64,000 nt of DNA from positions 97,890-161,889 of the forward strand of contig NZ_JAKZKV010000009.1 in NCBI RefSeq assembly GCF_022808675.1. The letters are read 5' to 3'. Position numbers and translations under genes: made by a program. This document shows, one piece after another, positions 33,865 through 43,009 of this stretch; within the stretch, counting starts at the first letter, position 1; every line of letters begins with the position of its first letter. Below the pieces are notes generated by a model. It saw only the letters and a program-made list of their open reading frames with translations. It was not told the DNA's origin and did not search any database. The DNA comes from Parabacteroides sp. FAFU027 (GTDB lineage Bacteria > Bacteroidota > Bacteroidia > Bacteroidales > UBA7332).

Positions 33865-35547
33865 TTATTTTGCTGCACTTGTTGCATAAAGTCCGATGCA
33901 GGCACCGATGAATCCGCCGGAGCGTCTGGTACTCAGATTGGCCGCATCAGCATTTGCATATAAGGTTTTCCATGTCTTACCGTCTGTGCTGTAAAGGAAA
34001 TCGTAATAACGCCCTTTACCTATGACCTTCAGGGATATCGGTAGATTTGATTCTTGCGATGACAATGCAACAGAAGCCAATGTCACTTTATCCTTTTCTA
34101 TACGGTTGAGAATCAATGAAGGGACACCATTTGCGATTGTTTTACCTGCCACCAATTGATAAGCTTCATTCTGGAAGAAAGTAATTCCGGCAAAATCTTT
34201 TTCCGATGCGGGCGAAAATTCCAGTTGTGTTTCCATCTCAAAGGATAAATGCTGTTGTCTGCGGAAAATTGCTGAAGGACTTTTGCGCTCTTCAATATTC
34301 ACCGGAAGTGGCTTGATATTCAGTTTGCCATTTTCCAAAGTATAGAATTGTTCTTTGGGAGTACGGACGTAAATCCACGAATTATCCAGTTTGTTGGAAT
34401 TAAATTCTTCGTTGTACACAAAGTTTCCTGTCAAAGGATATTTGGTAGTCGATAAGCCGGCTTTGTTCACAACTGTCGGGATAACTTTACCCTTCGGTAA
34501 TATTTCCGGAAAACCTTTTTTCCAGACTACAGGCAATAAATAGGTCTCCCGTCCGGTATTAATAAGGTTATCTTCATACGGGCGACTGGCCAGAAAGACT
34601 GCCCACCAGTCCCCTTTCGGAGTCTGAATCAAATCGGCATGTCCTGCACAAGTTACCCGTTCCGGACGATTATCCGGCAGGTCCCGCTGAGTCAGGATAG
34701 GGTTTGCTTTTGCCTCTTCAAACGGCCCCCAGGGTGATTTACTACGCAATACCACCTCTGAGTGATCGGTATCGGTTCCTCCCTCGGCACACATCAGATA
34801 GTAATAACCATTGATTTTGTATATGTGAGGGCCTTCAATCCAGATCGGTTTGCGTTCAATGTGCGTACCTCCTCTCAGGATTTCTTTAAATTTCCCCGTG
34901 ATTTTATCGGTTTTCACATCAAATTCATAAAGACGGATGGCCCGTTGCTGATTCCAATCCGGAGTGCCGTTAGGCGCTGCATTGTGTACGATGTAGCCTT
35001 TCCCGTCTTCATCAAAGAAAAATGAAGGGTCTATACCATCAATATCGGGTAATTGAATCGGATCACTCCACCCCTTCTCCGGATCTTTAGATTTCACGAA
35101 AAAATTTCCAATGCCATAGGCACTGGTAGTGATCATATAGAAAGTATCGTTGTGCGGATTATATTCTATTGCAGGTGCGAATATTCCCTGAGAAATTCCC
35201 TGATTGGTCAGGTTTAATTGCGATGGTCTGTCCAGTACATGGCCAATCTGAGTCCAGTTGACCAGATCTTTACTTTTAAAAATAGGGACTCCGGGATAAA
35301 AGCTGAATGAGGAATTCACCAGATAATAGGTATCACCTTTGCGACAAATGGAGGGATCGGGATAAAAACCGGCAATCACCGGATTCAGGTATTGATTCTT
35401 CGGATCAATCTTTTTATCGAAACGGGCATCTTTTCCCTTATACTTAAAATAGCCGAAAGAGGCCGTTTGTCCGATCACCTCTGTATTGGACAAGAATATC
35501 ATACCTGCTGTGATTAAGCCGGCAGTCAATGCTTTTTTTACCTTCAT
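33865..35547 (-). CDS. Secreted GH43 family beta-xylosidase/arabinofuranosidase with C-terminal beta-sandwich
   Basis: The 560-aa protein uses the ATG at 35547, ten codons into the open frame, giving a signal peptide (MKVKKALTAGLITAGMIF to VIGQ). The GH43 propeller begins NPVIAGFYPDPSICRKGDTY with the catalytic-base Asp (about 61). The second Asp is in DIDGIDPSFFFDEDG, and the acid Glu in PIWIEGPHIYKING. The C-terminal part (about 365-560) is a beta-sandwich of the type (DUF1349-like) that stabilises and shapes the active site of long GH43 enzymes. Periplasmic or surface trimming of xylan side chains is likely. It heads the GH43-GPH-GH43-uxuA-uxuB-GH115-SGNH group. Confidence 0.92.
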   Translation of the reverse strand: MKVKKALTAGLITAGMIFLSNTEVIGQTASFGYFKYKGKDARFDKKIDPKNQYLNPVIAGFYPDPSICRKGDTYYLVNSSFSFYPGVPIFKSKDLVNWTQIGHVLDRPSQLNLTNQGISQGIFAPAIEYNPHNDTFYMITTSAYGIGNFFVKSKDPEKGWSDPIQLPDIDGIDPSFFFDEDGKGYIVHNAAPNGTPDWNQQRAIRLYEFDVKTDKITGKFKEILRGGTHIERKPIWIEGPHIYKINGYYYLMCAEGGTDTDHSEVVLRSKSPWGPFEEAKANPILTQRDLPDNRPERVTCAGHADLIQTPKGDWWAVFLASRPYEDNLINTGRETYLLPVVWKKGFPEILPKGKVIPTVVNKAGLSTTKYPLTGNFVYNEEFNSNKLDNSWIYVRTPKEQFYTLENGKLNIKPLPVNIEERKSPSAIFRRQQHLSFEMETQLEFSPASEKDFAGITFFQNEAYQLVAGKTIANGVPSLILNRIEKDKVTLASVALSSQESNLPISLKVIGKGRYYDFLYSTDGKTWKTLYANADAANLSTRRSGGFIGACIGLYATSAAK

Positions 35548-35641
35548 TTTTTTGAAAACTATTATTGAGAACAAGTTTGATCGTTTTTATTGTCTCTGGT
35601 TTGAATATCCACCAGTTGTTAAATATCAACGAGAGCTATCA

Positions 35642-35649
35642 CAAAAGTA
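35642..35649 (-). promoter_or_regulatory. -7 box ahead of the secreted GH43 gene
   Basis: The minus strand reads TACTTTTG here, matching TAnnTTTG, about 95 bp upstream of the GH43 start and after the terminator of the preceding operon. No good -33 TTTG is visible, as in many regulated promoters. The rest of 35575-35777 shows no gene. Confidence 0.4.
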
Positions 35650-35777
35650 GAATCTGACCACGCCATGCCTTTACAGAAATAGATATTCTTGTTGTAATAA
35701 TAGACTTCAATGCCTTCAGATACCCCGGATTGACTTTTTATTACACCCTGTTTGAGATTCGTCTGCCCTTGAAAATG

Positions 35778-35803
35778 AAAAAGTCCGGCTTTCACCGGAC
35801 TTT
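35778..35803 (-). terminator. Terminator of the GH30-GH10 pair
   Basis: AAAGTCCGG (35780-35788) and CCGGACTTT (35795-35803) form a perfect 9-bp stem followed on the minus strand by five T. It lies 15 bp after the GH10 stop. Confidence 0.85.
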
Positions 35804-35818
35804 CCACTCAAATCACCA

Positions 35819-36946
35819 TCAATTCTGTTGAGCTGCTTTTATTATTTTTTCCACTACCGGTTTAGCCTGATATTTTCTGTCAAACAGCAACGGATAGTCT
35901 GTACGTCCGGGAATTGGCCAACCATTCTTCCATGATTGGGAATCATCCACACCCCATAAAGTAACGCGGGTAATGACATCCTTATATTTCAGGAAGAGCT
36001 TAAAGAAGTCCATGTATCGTTTTTCGAAAACAGCATTCACTGAATCCGGTAAACCATTAACGTATAGGTCTGATTTATTTTTGTATTGAATCTGAGCTGA
36101 CACATCCGCACCAACACTCCAGTCCATCGGGAGCACGGAAATATCCATTTCGGTAATCATCACCTTTACCCCAAGTGCAGCAAAATCTTTGATTGTTTGC
36201 TCATACTCTTCAAGAGTAGGGGTATCGAGTCCGATATGGCATTGCTCACCCACTGCATCAATCCTGACACCCTGCTCTTTAAGTTTCTTGACCATAGCCA
36301 CTGCCCCTTTGCGTTTAACCGAATTGGTCAGTGAATAGTCATTGTAATAAAGTTCGGCTTTAGGATCAGCCTCGTGTGCAAACTGGAATGCAAGTTTGAT
36401 AAAATCTTCACCAATGATTCGATAAAACTTACTCTTCCTCAACGAACCGTCTCTGTCATCAATTACCTCATTTACCACATCCCAGCCTTTGATTTTTCCT
36501 TTATATCTGCCTACTACAGTATAAATATGTTTTTTCATCCGCTCAATCAAGACTTCCCGCGATACATCTTTTCCATTTTTATCTTTGAAAAACCAGGAAG
36601 GTGTCTGGGAATGCCATACGAGGTTATGCCCTGTGATAAACTTATGGTTTTTCACTCCAAATTCCACGAACTTGTCTGCCAAAGAAAAATCAAAAACATT
36701 TTCTTTGGGATGAATAGGCCCCATTTTCATACAGTTCTCAGCAACTATGGCATCGAATTGTGACTTTATCACTCTCACAGCAGCGGTATCTTTTCCAGTA
36801 ATCTGCTGCGCATTCAGTGCTGTACCGATATGGAACTTTCCGGCAAAGGCATCTTTTAGAGTTGGTTGCTGACTATAAATCTGAGATGAGGATATGGCTA
36901 ACAACACTCCTATAGCCATAACCAAATTCCGTTTTTTCTTTTGCAT
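35819..36946 (-). CDS. Secreted GH10 endo-beta-1,4-xylanase
   Basis: The 375-aa protein has a signal peptide (MQKKKRNLVMAIGVLLAISS). The GH10 TIM-barrel starts with LKDAFAGKFHIGTALNAQQI, continues FITGHNLVWHSQTPSWFF, and carries the acid/base Glu in GWDVVNEVID (about 160) and the nucleophile Glu in MITEMDISVLP (about 264). VTLWGVDDSQSW and PLLFDRKYQAKP end the domain. It cleaves internal beta-1,4 bonds of the xylan chain, acting with the GH30 enzyme encoded 41 bp upstream, and is probably cotranscribed with it. Length is standard for a single-domain GH10. Confidence 0.96.
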   Translation of the reverse strand: MQKKKRNLVMAIGVLLAISSSQIYSQQPTLKDAFAGKFHIGTALNAQQITGKDTAAVRVIKSQFDAIVAENCMKMGPIHPKENVFDFSLADKFVEFGVKNHKFITGHNLVWHSQTPSWFFKDKNGKDVSREVLIERMKKHIYTVVGRYKGKIKGWDVVNEVIDDRDGSLRKSKFYRIIGEDFIKLAFQFAHEADPKAELYYNDYSLTNSVKRKGAVAMVKKLKEQGVRIDAVGEQCHIGLDTPTLEEYEQTIKDFAALGVKVMITEMDISVLPMDWSVGADVSAQIQYKNKSDLYVNGLPDSVNAVFEKRYMDFFKLFLKYKDVITRVTLWGVDDSQSWKNGWPIPGRTDYPLLFDRKYQAKPVVEKIIKAAQQN

Positions 36947-36987
36947 TACTATTTGAATTTAAGATAGGTATTTCCCTAAATATGAAT

Positions 36988-39600
36988 TTAATAAATCACG
37001 ATCTTTTTACCTCCGCGGATATACACAACACCTCGTTTTGGCTCATTGACGCGACGGCCCCAAATGTCGTAAATCGTATTATCCATCACGCTATCCATCT
37101 TAATCACCTCAACGGCTGCGGCAGTTTCATCAAGTTTCAACGAAAGAGAAGATGCTGTAACTATCTGGCTTGGCATCAGATATGCACCGAAAGGATTGAT
37201 GGTCGGTTCTGTTCCGCTGGTTACTTTATAGAAGGCAGTCACTCCATTAACCGTTTTGAGTGAAAAACTACCGGCCGGAGCTTTTACAGCGATATATACT
37301 CCAGTCATATCATTTACCTTTAATGCATGAGGCGTCGAAACACTGCCAGTTCCTTCAAATGTAAAAGTTCCTGTTCCTTTTATCAGTACTGGAGTGTTCG
37401 CCGGGATTTTGTTATTGGCAATCATCTTACAGGCAACTTCGGTAGTGGAATATTGCAGGGTATATGCCTTTACATTGGCAGGAATAATTGCTTCGAATGG
37501 CAAAGTCATGATTCCGTATCCGTCAAATGTGCGACTGTATGAAGCAGCCGTTGCTGTGAAGTTTTTTGGAGCATAAAAGTCACCAGCTGTATCAGAAAGT
37601 GAGAGCTTTCCGCAAGTCGTTCCGGCAATAACATTGGTATTGTTATTGGCCACATCTCCACCTACGTAATATATACAGTTCTTGTTAGCAGCAAATGCAT
37701 TCCAATCCTGAGCTGAAGTAATACCGGTTGTTCCAGTATAATCAAGCGATGTGTAATAAGCATCCTCCAGGCAATCCAGCTCGTTGCTGTCCCCTTTGCT
37801 GTAAACACCGGTAAACTTAAATCCCTTTTCATTTCCCATCCTGAAATAGACATCGCCAAAAGTGATGGTCAATACAGAGCTATAATTGGAATTGCTGATT
37901 CCAAGAATTCCGGCACAACCGTCTGTCAATACACTACGGGAAATATCCAGTATCCAGTCATAATTACCGTTCTGGTTGTAGTTGATGGTTCCGTAATTAT
38001 GAGAACTGACAGCTCCACTATTGTTGATATAATAGAGAGTTGTGTTAGAGGAAGTATAGTTTAGTGCTGATGTAATGCTGTTTATATGCAAAACCAGTTG
38101 GTTGTAGTTATCATCCAGCTTCAGGTAACCATTACCATTCGTTTTATTGAAACTAATCAGATAATGGCTGTTATCAAACGTTACGGTTTTTCCACTCAAC
38201 TGATACCCCGTTCCAAAAGCCGTATTCGTGACCGCCTGATTATCTATCTTGCTGTAGTGGAGTATCTGACCGGTCATCTGTGATGCCGGACGCTCACTGC
38301 TTTTAGTAAAAATAAGTGTCGTAATACTTGAAGCATCGATACTTACTTTCGGGCGACAAGTTTCTGTACCAAGGCTTATAGATGAGGACGAAGCATTCAA
38401 TGTTTCTGTTGTCTTAATCATTTTACCGGAAGTAGAATAAAATGGCAAATCGACAGTCACATTATAGTTATCGCCAGATGGATTGACAATCATCACAATT
38501 ACACTATCACCAGTCACCGAAAGATAGGAAGAACCGCTTAACTTATTTGTAGCATCACTCCACACGTTTTCGATACGCATAGTACCTGTCGTATATTTTG
38601 CAAACTGGGAAAGAATATACCCCCGCTTGGTAATCGCACCCGCTGTAGTACCATACTGGCCATCCCCCAACATACCGTAAAAACGTTTCGAAGCGTAATG
38701 AATCCAGGCATTGACGTTAGCCTGCAAGGCAGTATTGATTCCATTTACAAAAGAGAAAGCATCTGTTGCCCAACTGAAATCGCGAGTGGTTGTCGTATTG
38801 GCATTCCAGTTAATCAGGTATTCCGTCATCCAGGCTTCTTTACCTTTTGCCTGAAGTTGCTTAAATCCACTTTGAAGAGCACCATATTGGTGACCTGCGT
38901 AAATATCAAACTGAGACAACACATCATCAGCTAACATCGCACTTGAATAATTATCAGACATACCCACACTTTCCGGAGCAATCACCTTACAATCAATATA
39001 GCTTCTGTAATTCGTCAGGAAGTTGGCAATCTGAGTAGGAGTCCAGATACATCCGGCATACGAGGCCTTCTCATCCGGCTCGTTTTGGATAGAGATAGCA
39101 TCGAGTTCGACACCATTATTACGCATATAAAGGACAAAATCATTCAGGTAATTGGCATAATCGGCATAATTTTCTTCTTTCAGGGAAGTCGTTTGCTGTA
39201 CACCGTTTGCGTCGGTATATGTAGCATTAACGGTATTATAGGTCTTCCATTCAGCCGGCATAGACCAGGGACTGGCAAATAAGGTAAGCCCGAGAGACTT
39301 AGCCAGCTTGGCTGTTTCCAGGCATTGGCTCCAGGTATCTTCTCCGATAGGAATGTAAATACGCATAATATTACATCCAAGATCACTGTTTTTGCCCCAC
39401 ACTTTTTTGATTTCATCGGTCGTCATGTGATTATAGGCAAATTGCGGACTATTTACGAATCCGCCAAAACCGGTTATTTTCTGATAGGTGGTACTCTTGT
39501 TAACTCTGACCGTTGCCGTCTGGAGGGTGGCAACAGCATTTAAATGCAGCAAAATACCGATAGTTAGCAATACAATAGATTTGAAGTAGGTGTGTCTCAT
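36988..39600 (-). CDS. Secreted GH30 glucuronoxylanase-like enzyme with long C-terminal region
   Basis: The 870-aa protein starts at the ATG at 39600 (MRHTYFKSIVLLTIGILL, a signal peptide); an upstream TTG adds eight codons but is unlikely. The GH30 barrel begins YQKITGFGGFVNSPQFAY, with the acid/base Glu in ISIQNEPDE (about 171) and the nucleophile in AWMTEYLINW (about 259), followed by the side beta-domain. After about residue 400 come unassigned beta-rich domains. The end DNTIYDIWGRRVNEPKRGVV is a short C-terminal element like those of secreted Bacteroidales proteins. The GH30_8 subfamily cuts xylan next to glucuronic acid, which suits the GH115 context. Adjacent to GH10 (41 bp). Confidence 0.88.
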   Translation of the reverse strand: MRHTYFKSIVLLTIGILLHLNAVATLQTATVRVNKSTTYQKITGFGGFVNSPQFAYNHMTTDEIKKVWGKNSDLGCNIMRIYIPIGEDTWSQCLETAKLAKSLGLTLFASPWSMPAEWKTYNTVNATYTDANGVQQTTSLKEENYADYANYLNDFVLYMRNNGVELDAISIQNEPDEKASYAGCIWTPTQIANFLTNYRSYIDCKVIAPESVGMSDNYSSAMLADDVLSQFDIYAGHQYGALQSGFKQLQAKGKEAWMTEYLINWNANTTTTRDFSWATDAFSFVNGINTALQANVNAWIHYASKRFYGMLGDGQYGTTAGAITKRGYILSQFAKYTTGTMRIENVWSDATNKLSGSSYLSVTGDSVIVMIVNPSGDNYNVTVDLPFYSTSGKMIKTTETLNASSSSISLGTETCRPKVSIDASSITTLIFTKSSERPASQMTGQILHYSKIDNQAVTNTAFGTGYQLSGKTVTFDNSHYLISFNKTNGNGYLKLDDNYNQLVLHINSITSALNYTSSNTTLYYINNSGAVSSHNYGTINYNQNGNYDWILDISRSVLTDGCAGILGISNSNYSSVLTITFGDVYFRMGNEKGFKFTGVYSKGDSNELDCLEDAYYTSLDYTGTTGITSAQDWNAFAANKNCIYYVGGDVANNNTNVIAGTTCGKLSLSDTAGDFYAPKNFTATAASYSRTFDGYGIMTLPFEAIIPANVKAYTLQYSTTEVACKMIANNKIPANTPVLIKGTGTFTFEGTGSVSTPHALKVNDMTGVYIAVKAPAGSFSLKTVNGVTAFYKVTSGTEPTINPFGAYLMPSQIVTASSLSLKLDETAAAVEVIKMDSVMDNTIYDIWGRRVNEPKRGVVYIRGGKKIVIY

Positions 39601-40214
39601 GTGTTTAGATTTTATGATGCCCAAAGGTAATCCAAAGACCTTGCAGCGACTTATAATTCTGGTTCTCTGATTTTCATTTTTAGATAAATGAGATATTTAC
39701 TTTGATTCAACATTGTATCTATCCTGCAAATTACGCAGAAGTATTCACGAAACCATATCTAAGATTTTTTTATCGGAAAAAGAAAGACGTCCTGACTAAT
39801 TAGATATTTTGCCTAAGAAATCCACACATTAAAGCTGTAAACCCCTTTTAGTTTCGGTTGCATATGCCAGCCGGGAGGTTGTTTTTTCCCTAAATCTTAA
39901 GCGAAACTATAGACAAAACGGGGATTTACGCTATTGCCAAAGTGGCATAAATTGACCTATCTCAGTTTGGAAGATTTGTATCTGATATTATAAACGACTT
40001 ATCTGTTATCTAAACACCCTATAAATGTTTATCTATAAATTTAACTTTCATAAAAAACAAACTAAAAACAGCAAATCTACAGATACAAGTTTCATTTGAA
40101 TAAGACTTCAAATGAATAATGAAATAAAGGTAAAACGAGCATGATTCGTTAAACATAATTGCGGAAGCATTCATCATGCGGATGTTACCCAAACACTAAT
40201 AATTTATTATCGCT
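39601..40214. other. Divergent intergenic region with inverted repeat
   Basis: No gene in 614 bp. On the minus strand TACCTTTG (39622-39629) could be a -7 box for GH30. A perfect 10-bp inverted repeat, TTCATTTGAA (40091-40100) and TTCAAATGAA (40107-40116) with a six-base spacer, lies about 100 bp upstream of the plus-strand gene at 40215 and looks like an operator. TTGCCAAAGTGGCA is a shorter palindrome in the middle. Confidence 0.45.
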
Positions 40215-40916
40215 ATGAAAAAGCTACTTTTAGTTTTAACATTGAGCATTTGCTCTTTTGTAATGTCTTATTCGCAAAAGACAAACTATTTCCCATTATC
40301 AACGTTTAACAAGGACATTTGGAATCCTAAGGGATATGCTTCATTTGATGCAGAAACAGGAGCCTTTATTGCAGATCAATATGGTTTTGGAGGATGGAAA
40401 TCTGACACGCCATTGGATTTATCAGGTTATAAATATCTTGTAATGAACTTTAATACTGACCCTGCTGGCACCGCAGCAAGTTTAAGAGTATTTGACGAGA
40501 ACAGTTACTGGGTACTTCCGGCCAGAGCGACCTTTGTGACTGCTACCCAAGCCGTCATAGATCTTACTAGTGTGCATAAAACTAATGATGCCGGAGATAC
40601 TGATAACGGAGCGCTCAACCCTGCGAATATTTATATTGTAGGAGTATGGACATTAGGGTGGTCTGGAGTTGACGGAGCAAAAAACAATGCAGTTTCAATA
40701 AAAGACTGCTATGTTACGAATAATGAAGACTATACTAGAACAACAACAGGTATAGATTTGCTTAATAACAATGAAAACAAACTGGTTGATGTATATACTC
40801 TATTGGGAGTACGTATCCGTTCTAAAGTACTTGAAAAAGAGGCTATACGTGGTCTTACCAAAGGTTTATACCTGATCGGCAACAAAAAAGTTATGGTAAC
40901 TGATAACACGAAATAA
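40215..40916 (+). CDS. Small secreted beta-sandwich protein, possibly carbohydrate-binding
   Basis: The 233-aa protein has a signal peptide (MKKLLLVLTLSICSFVMSYS). Residues 25-180 are an all-beta region (FGGWKSDTPLDLSGYKYLVM, LRVFDENSYWVLPA, IYIVGVWTLGW) resembling the jelly-roll, CBM-like domains that Bacteroidetes attach to glycan-degrading enzymes, here as a stand-alone protein. The C-terminus (LVDVYTLLGVRIRSKVLEKE to LIGNKKVMV) is a short sorting-like tail. It is divergent from the GH30 gene and isolated by a strong terminator. A role in binding xylan or its products at the cell surface is plausible but unproven. Confidence 0.7.
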   Translation: MKKLLLVLTLSICSFVMSYSQKTNYFPLSTFNKDIWNPKGYASFDAETGAFIADQYGFGGWKSDTPLDLSGYKYLVMNFNTDPAGTAASLRVFDENSYWVLPARATFVTATQAVIDLTSVHKTNDAGDTDNGALNPANIYIVGVWTLGWSGVDGAKNNAVSIKDCYVTNNEDYTRTTTGIDLLNNNENKLVDVYTLLGVRIRSKVLEKEAIRGLTKGLYLIGNKKVMVTDNTK

Positions 40917-40989
40917 TACCTTTTAAAAGTCAACTTCGGGTAAAAAACAACACCTGTCAATTGATAAAAAGAGCTGTATCGTTTCACTA

Positions 40990-41027
40990 AAAGAGCAGTA
41001 TCATCATCGCAAATGATACTGCTCTTT
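40990..41027. terminator. Bidirectional terminator between convergent genes
   Basis: A perfect 15-bp stem (40990-41004 with 41013-41027) lies between the stops of the plus-strand secreted protein and the minus-strand operon ending at 41093. It has T-rich sequence on the plus side (TTTGTTTTCG). Confidence 0.85.
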
Positions 41028-41092
41028 GTTTTCGTACAACAAATAAGTTATGTGACTTTTATTCTCTTGCTTTACATGAGCACATTCGTTTA

Positions 41093-43009
41093 TTATAGTT
41101 GAACCGGTGAACGGGTGATTGATACCGCATTGGGTAAAGTTACCATACCCCACCTTCCATCTTTCGTATAACCATAAATCTGTAAAGTGCAATTACCCTG
41201 ATTCTGAGGTAGTCGGATCTTTAAATCAGCTACACCAGCAAATGAACAGACCTTATCGAAATAAATGTCAGTTAAATACTGAGGCACAGCAGAAGAATAC
41301 GATCCCCCCCCCCTCCTAGTAATTACCGGGTCAAATGAAACCCTTGCAGAGTTATTGGGCGCTTCTACCAAATTCAGCCTTTTTTCTGTTGAAGTAATGT
41401 CTATAATGCCATCGTATGCATTTGCCCCCCAGAAAAACTTACTGGTCACAACACAGAGAGATTCGACCTTCTTACAGGGAATATTTCCCAAGTTACAATC
41501 AGAAGGAAATGGTACACCGTCAAATAGTACCAATGGCTCCCCGTCTTCTGCACTTTCTATGTTATGAACTCTAAAACTCACATGATTACCAACCTTAACT
41601 GCTTTGACTTCAGGTACTAATTCAAATACAAATTCACTTAGATTAGGTAAATCCACATATTTCCTGAAGATGTACTCATTTTCAGGAAATCCGTAGAATC
41701 TCACATTTGGTCGTGTCTGTGGAACTCTCTTTAAGCCGGCTGAGAAGGCATCATTTATCTGAAGATTGACCATTCTGGTCTCAATATTCTCTTTCAATGT
41801 AGAATCAGGATAATAGTACTCTTTTTCAACTTTCAGAAAGTCTGGATAAAACTCATCGTCAATTTTCACAACATAGTTTACAGTAGTATCAATGACATTG
41901 ATCACTAAATCATTCCCCTGATAAGAAAGAGGCAGTTTGCAAACAAACTGACCTGAGTTATCTGTTTGACAACGATTCACCCAGCTCACTGAATCTACAA
42001 ATGACAAATAAACGCTCTTGTTGGCTATCTCATCCCGAGAGTTCTTCCCAGATATGCACCCCGTCACAATATCGCACCCAATCTCTGGCAAATAACGAAT
42101 TTCATGATTGACGATGGGAATTGGGGTAAGGGTAGGAAGGTGTAACATTTGCTTATTAACAAGACCTGTATCGCCCTTTGCCCAGACTTTTCCATTAACA
42201 ACCTGTTCACGATCCAATGCCATTGCCTTGACAATACGTCCCTGGAGGGATTGGGCTCTGACTGGAACAGCTACATTTATTGCTATCAGAAACTGGATAC
42301 TGTCGTTTACTGCAGAGGTAATGTGAAGAGCAATGGAATCTCCCGGATGAACGGACTTCCTTTCAAAATGAGCTGATATATTCAATCCAGAATCTGGTTT
42401 AATATAATCAGCATGTACGGGAATGATTTGTTTTTCGTCGTTTTTTACAGCACTACCATTTACTCCGGCCGGCTGGTTCAGGGACGATACCCCTGTGTTT
42501 GCACCCATACCCTTTGGATAAGTATCCGGTTGGAGTTCATCATCAAGCCATGGAGTGCCTATACGAAACGGATTAACAATCCTGATTCTTTGGGTAGAAA
42601 AGGCTTCCGCCCCAAAGTTTTTCATGTAGTTGGTATATGCCCTGATATAGTAATAGCCAGTTTGAAGATCTTTGGGTATGGTTAGCCGGTTGACCATTTC
42701 GCCTCGCTTAAGCTGATACTTCTTAGCGCTGACGACCCGATTGTCCTGGTTATACAACTCGACATAGAGGACGGAGCTTAAGTCAATCGGTATTTGCAAA
42801 GCAGCATCGTAGGTCAATGCAAAAAGGTTGATCGGCTCTCCTACTAAATAAAAATCCTGATCAAGTATAAGTAATGCCCTCTCCTGTACTTTACACTCCC
42901 GGTGTGTGGTTCTTATTTTCAAATCGCTAATTTGGCTTCTCAAATTAAAGCCAAATACCAGCATCAAAAAAACGAATATATATCTTCCGGTTTTATTCAT
43001 GGTTTTCAT
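41093..43009 (-). CDS. Secreted macroglobulin-like/TonB-plug-like protein of the receptor operon
   Basis: The 638-aa protein has a signal peptide (internal Met4 is an equally good start). Residues 45-145 form an MG2-type macroglobulin beta-sandwich (LLILDQDFYLVGEPINLFAL, then GYYYIRAYTNYMKNF). Near the C-terminus, EPLVLFDGVPFPSDCNLGNI with VESLCVV and GANAYDGIIDITST resembles a TonB receptor plug domain. Such proteins are regular partners of DUF4249/TonB receptor operons in Bacteroidetes and probably work at the outer membrane. The start directly abuts the stop of the DUF4249 gene. A ten-G run on the coding strand (41304-41313) at about residue 566 could cause slippage. Function beyond this is unknown. 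Confidence 0.75.
   Translation of the reverse strand: MKTMNKTGRYIFVFLMLVFGFNLRSQISDLKIRTTHRECKVQERALLILDQDFYLVGEPINLFALTYDAALQIPIDLSSVLYVELYNQDNRVVSAKKYQLKRGEMVNRLTIPKDLQTGYYYIRAYTNYMKNFGAEAFSTQRIRIVNPFRIGTPWLDDELQPDTYPKGMGANTGVSSLNQPAGVNGSAVKNDEKQIIPVHADYIKPDSGLNISAHFERKSVHPGDSIALHITSAVNDSIQFLIAINVAVPVRAQSLQGRIVKAMALDREQVVNGKVWAKGDTGLVNKQMLHLPTLTPIPIVNHEIRYLPEIGCDIVTGCISGKNSRDEIANKSVYLSFVDSVSWVNRCQTDNSGQFVCKLPLSYQGNDLVINVIDTTVNYVVKIDDEFYPDFLKVEKEYYYPDSTLKENIETRMVNLQINDAFSAGLKRVPQTRPNVRFYGFPENEYIFRKYVDLPNLSEFVFELVPEVKAVKVGNHVSFRVHNIESAEDGEPLVLFDGVPFPSDCNLGNIPCKKVESLCVVTSKFFWGANAYDGIIDITSTEKRLNLVEAPNNSARVSFDPVITRRGGGSYSSAVPQYLTDIYFDKVCSFAGVADLKIRLPQNQGNCTLQIYGYTKDGRWGMVTLPNAVSITRSPVQL
41304..41313 (-). 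repeat. Ten-base G-tract inside the macroglobulin-like gene
   Basis: Ten consecutive C on the plus strand (G on the coding strand) encode Gly-Gly-Gly within RRGGGSYSS, about 70 codons before the stop. Loss or gain of one base would replace the plug-like C-terminus. The tract is long enough for slipped-strand variation. Confidence 0.8.

Noticed and set aside
35619..35807. 62-codon ORF between GH43 and GH10
   Set aside because: Runs through the GH10 terminator hairpin, so it is unlikely to be a gene.
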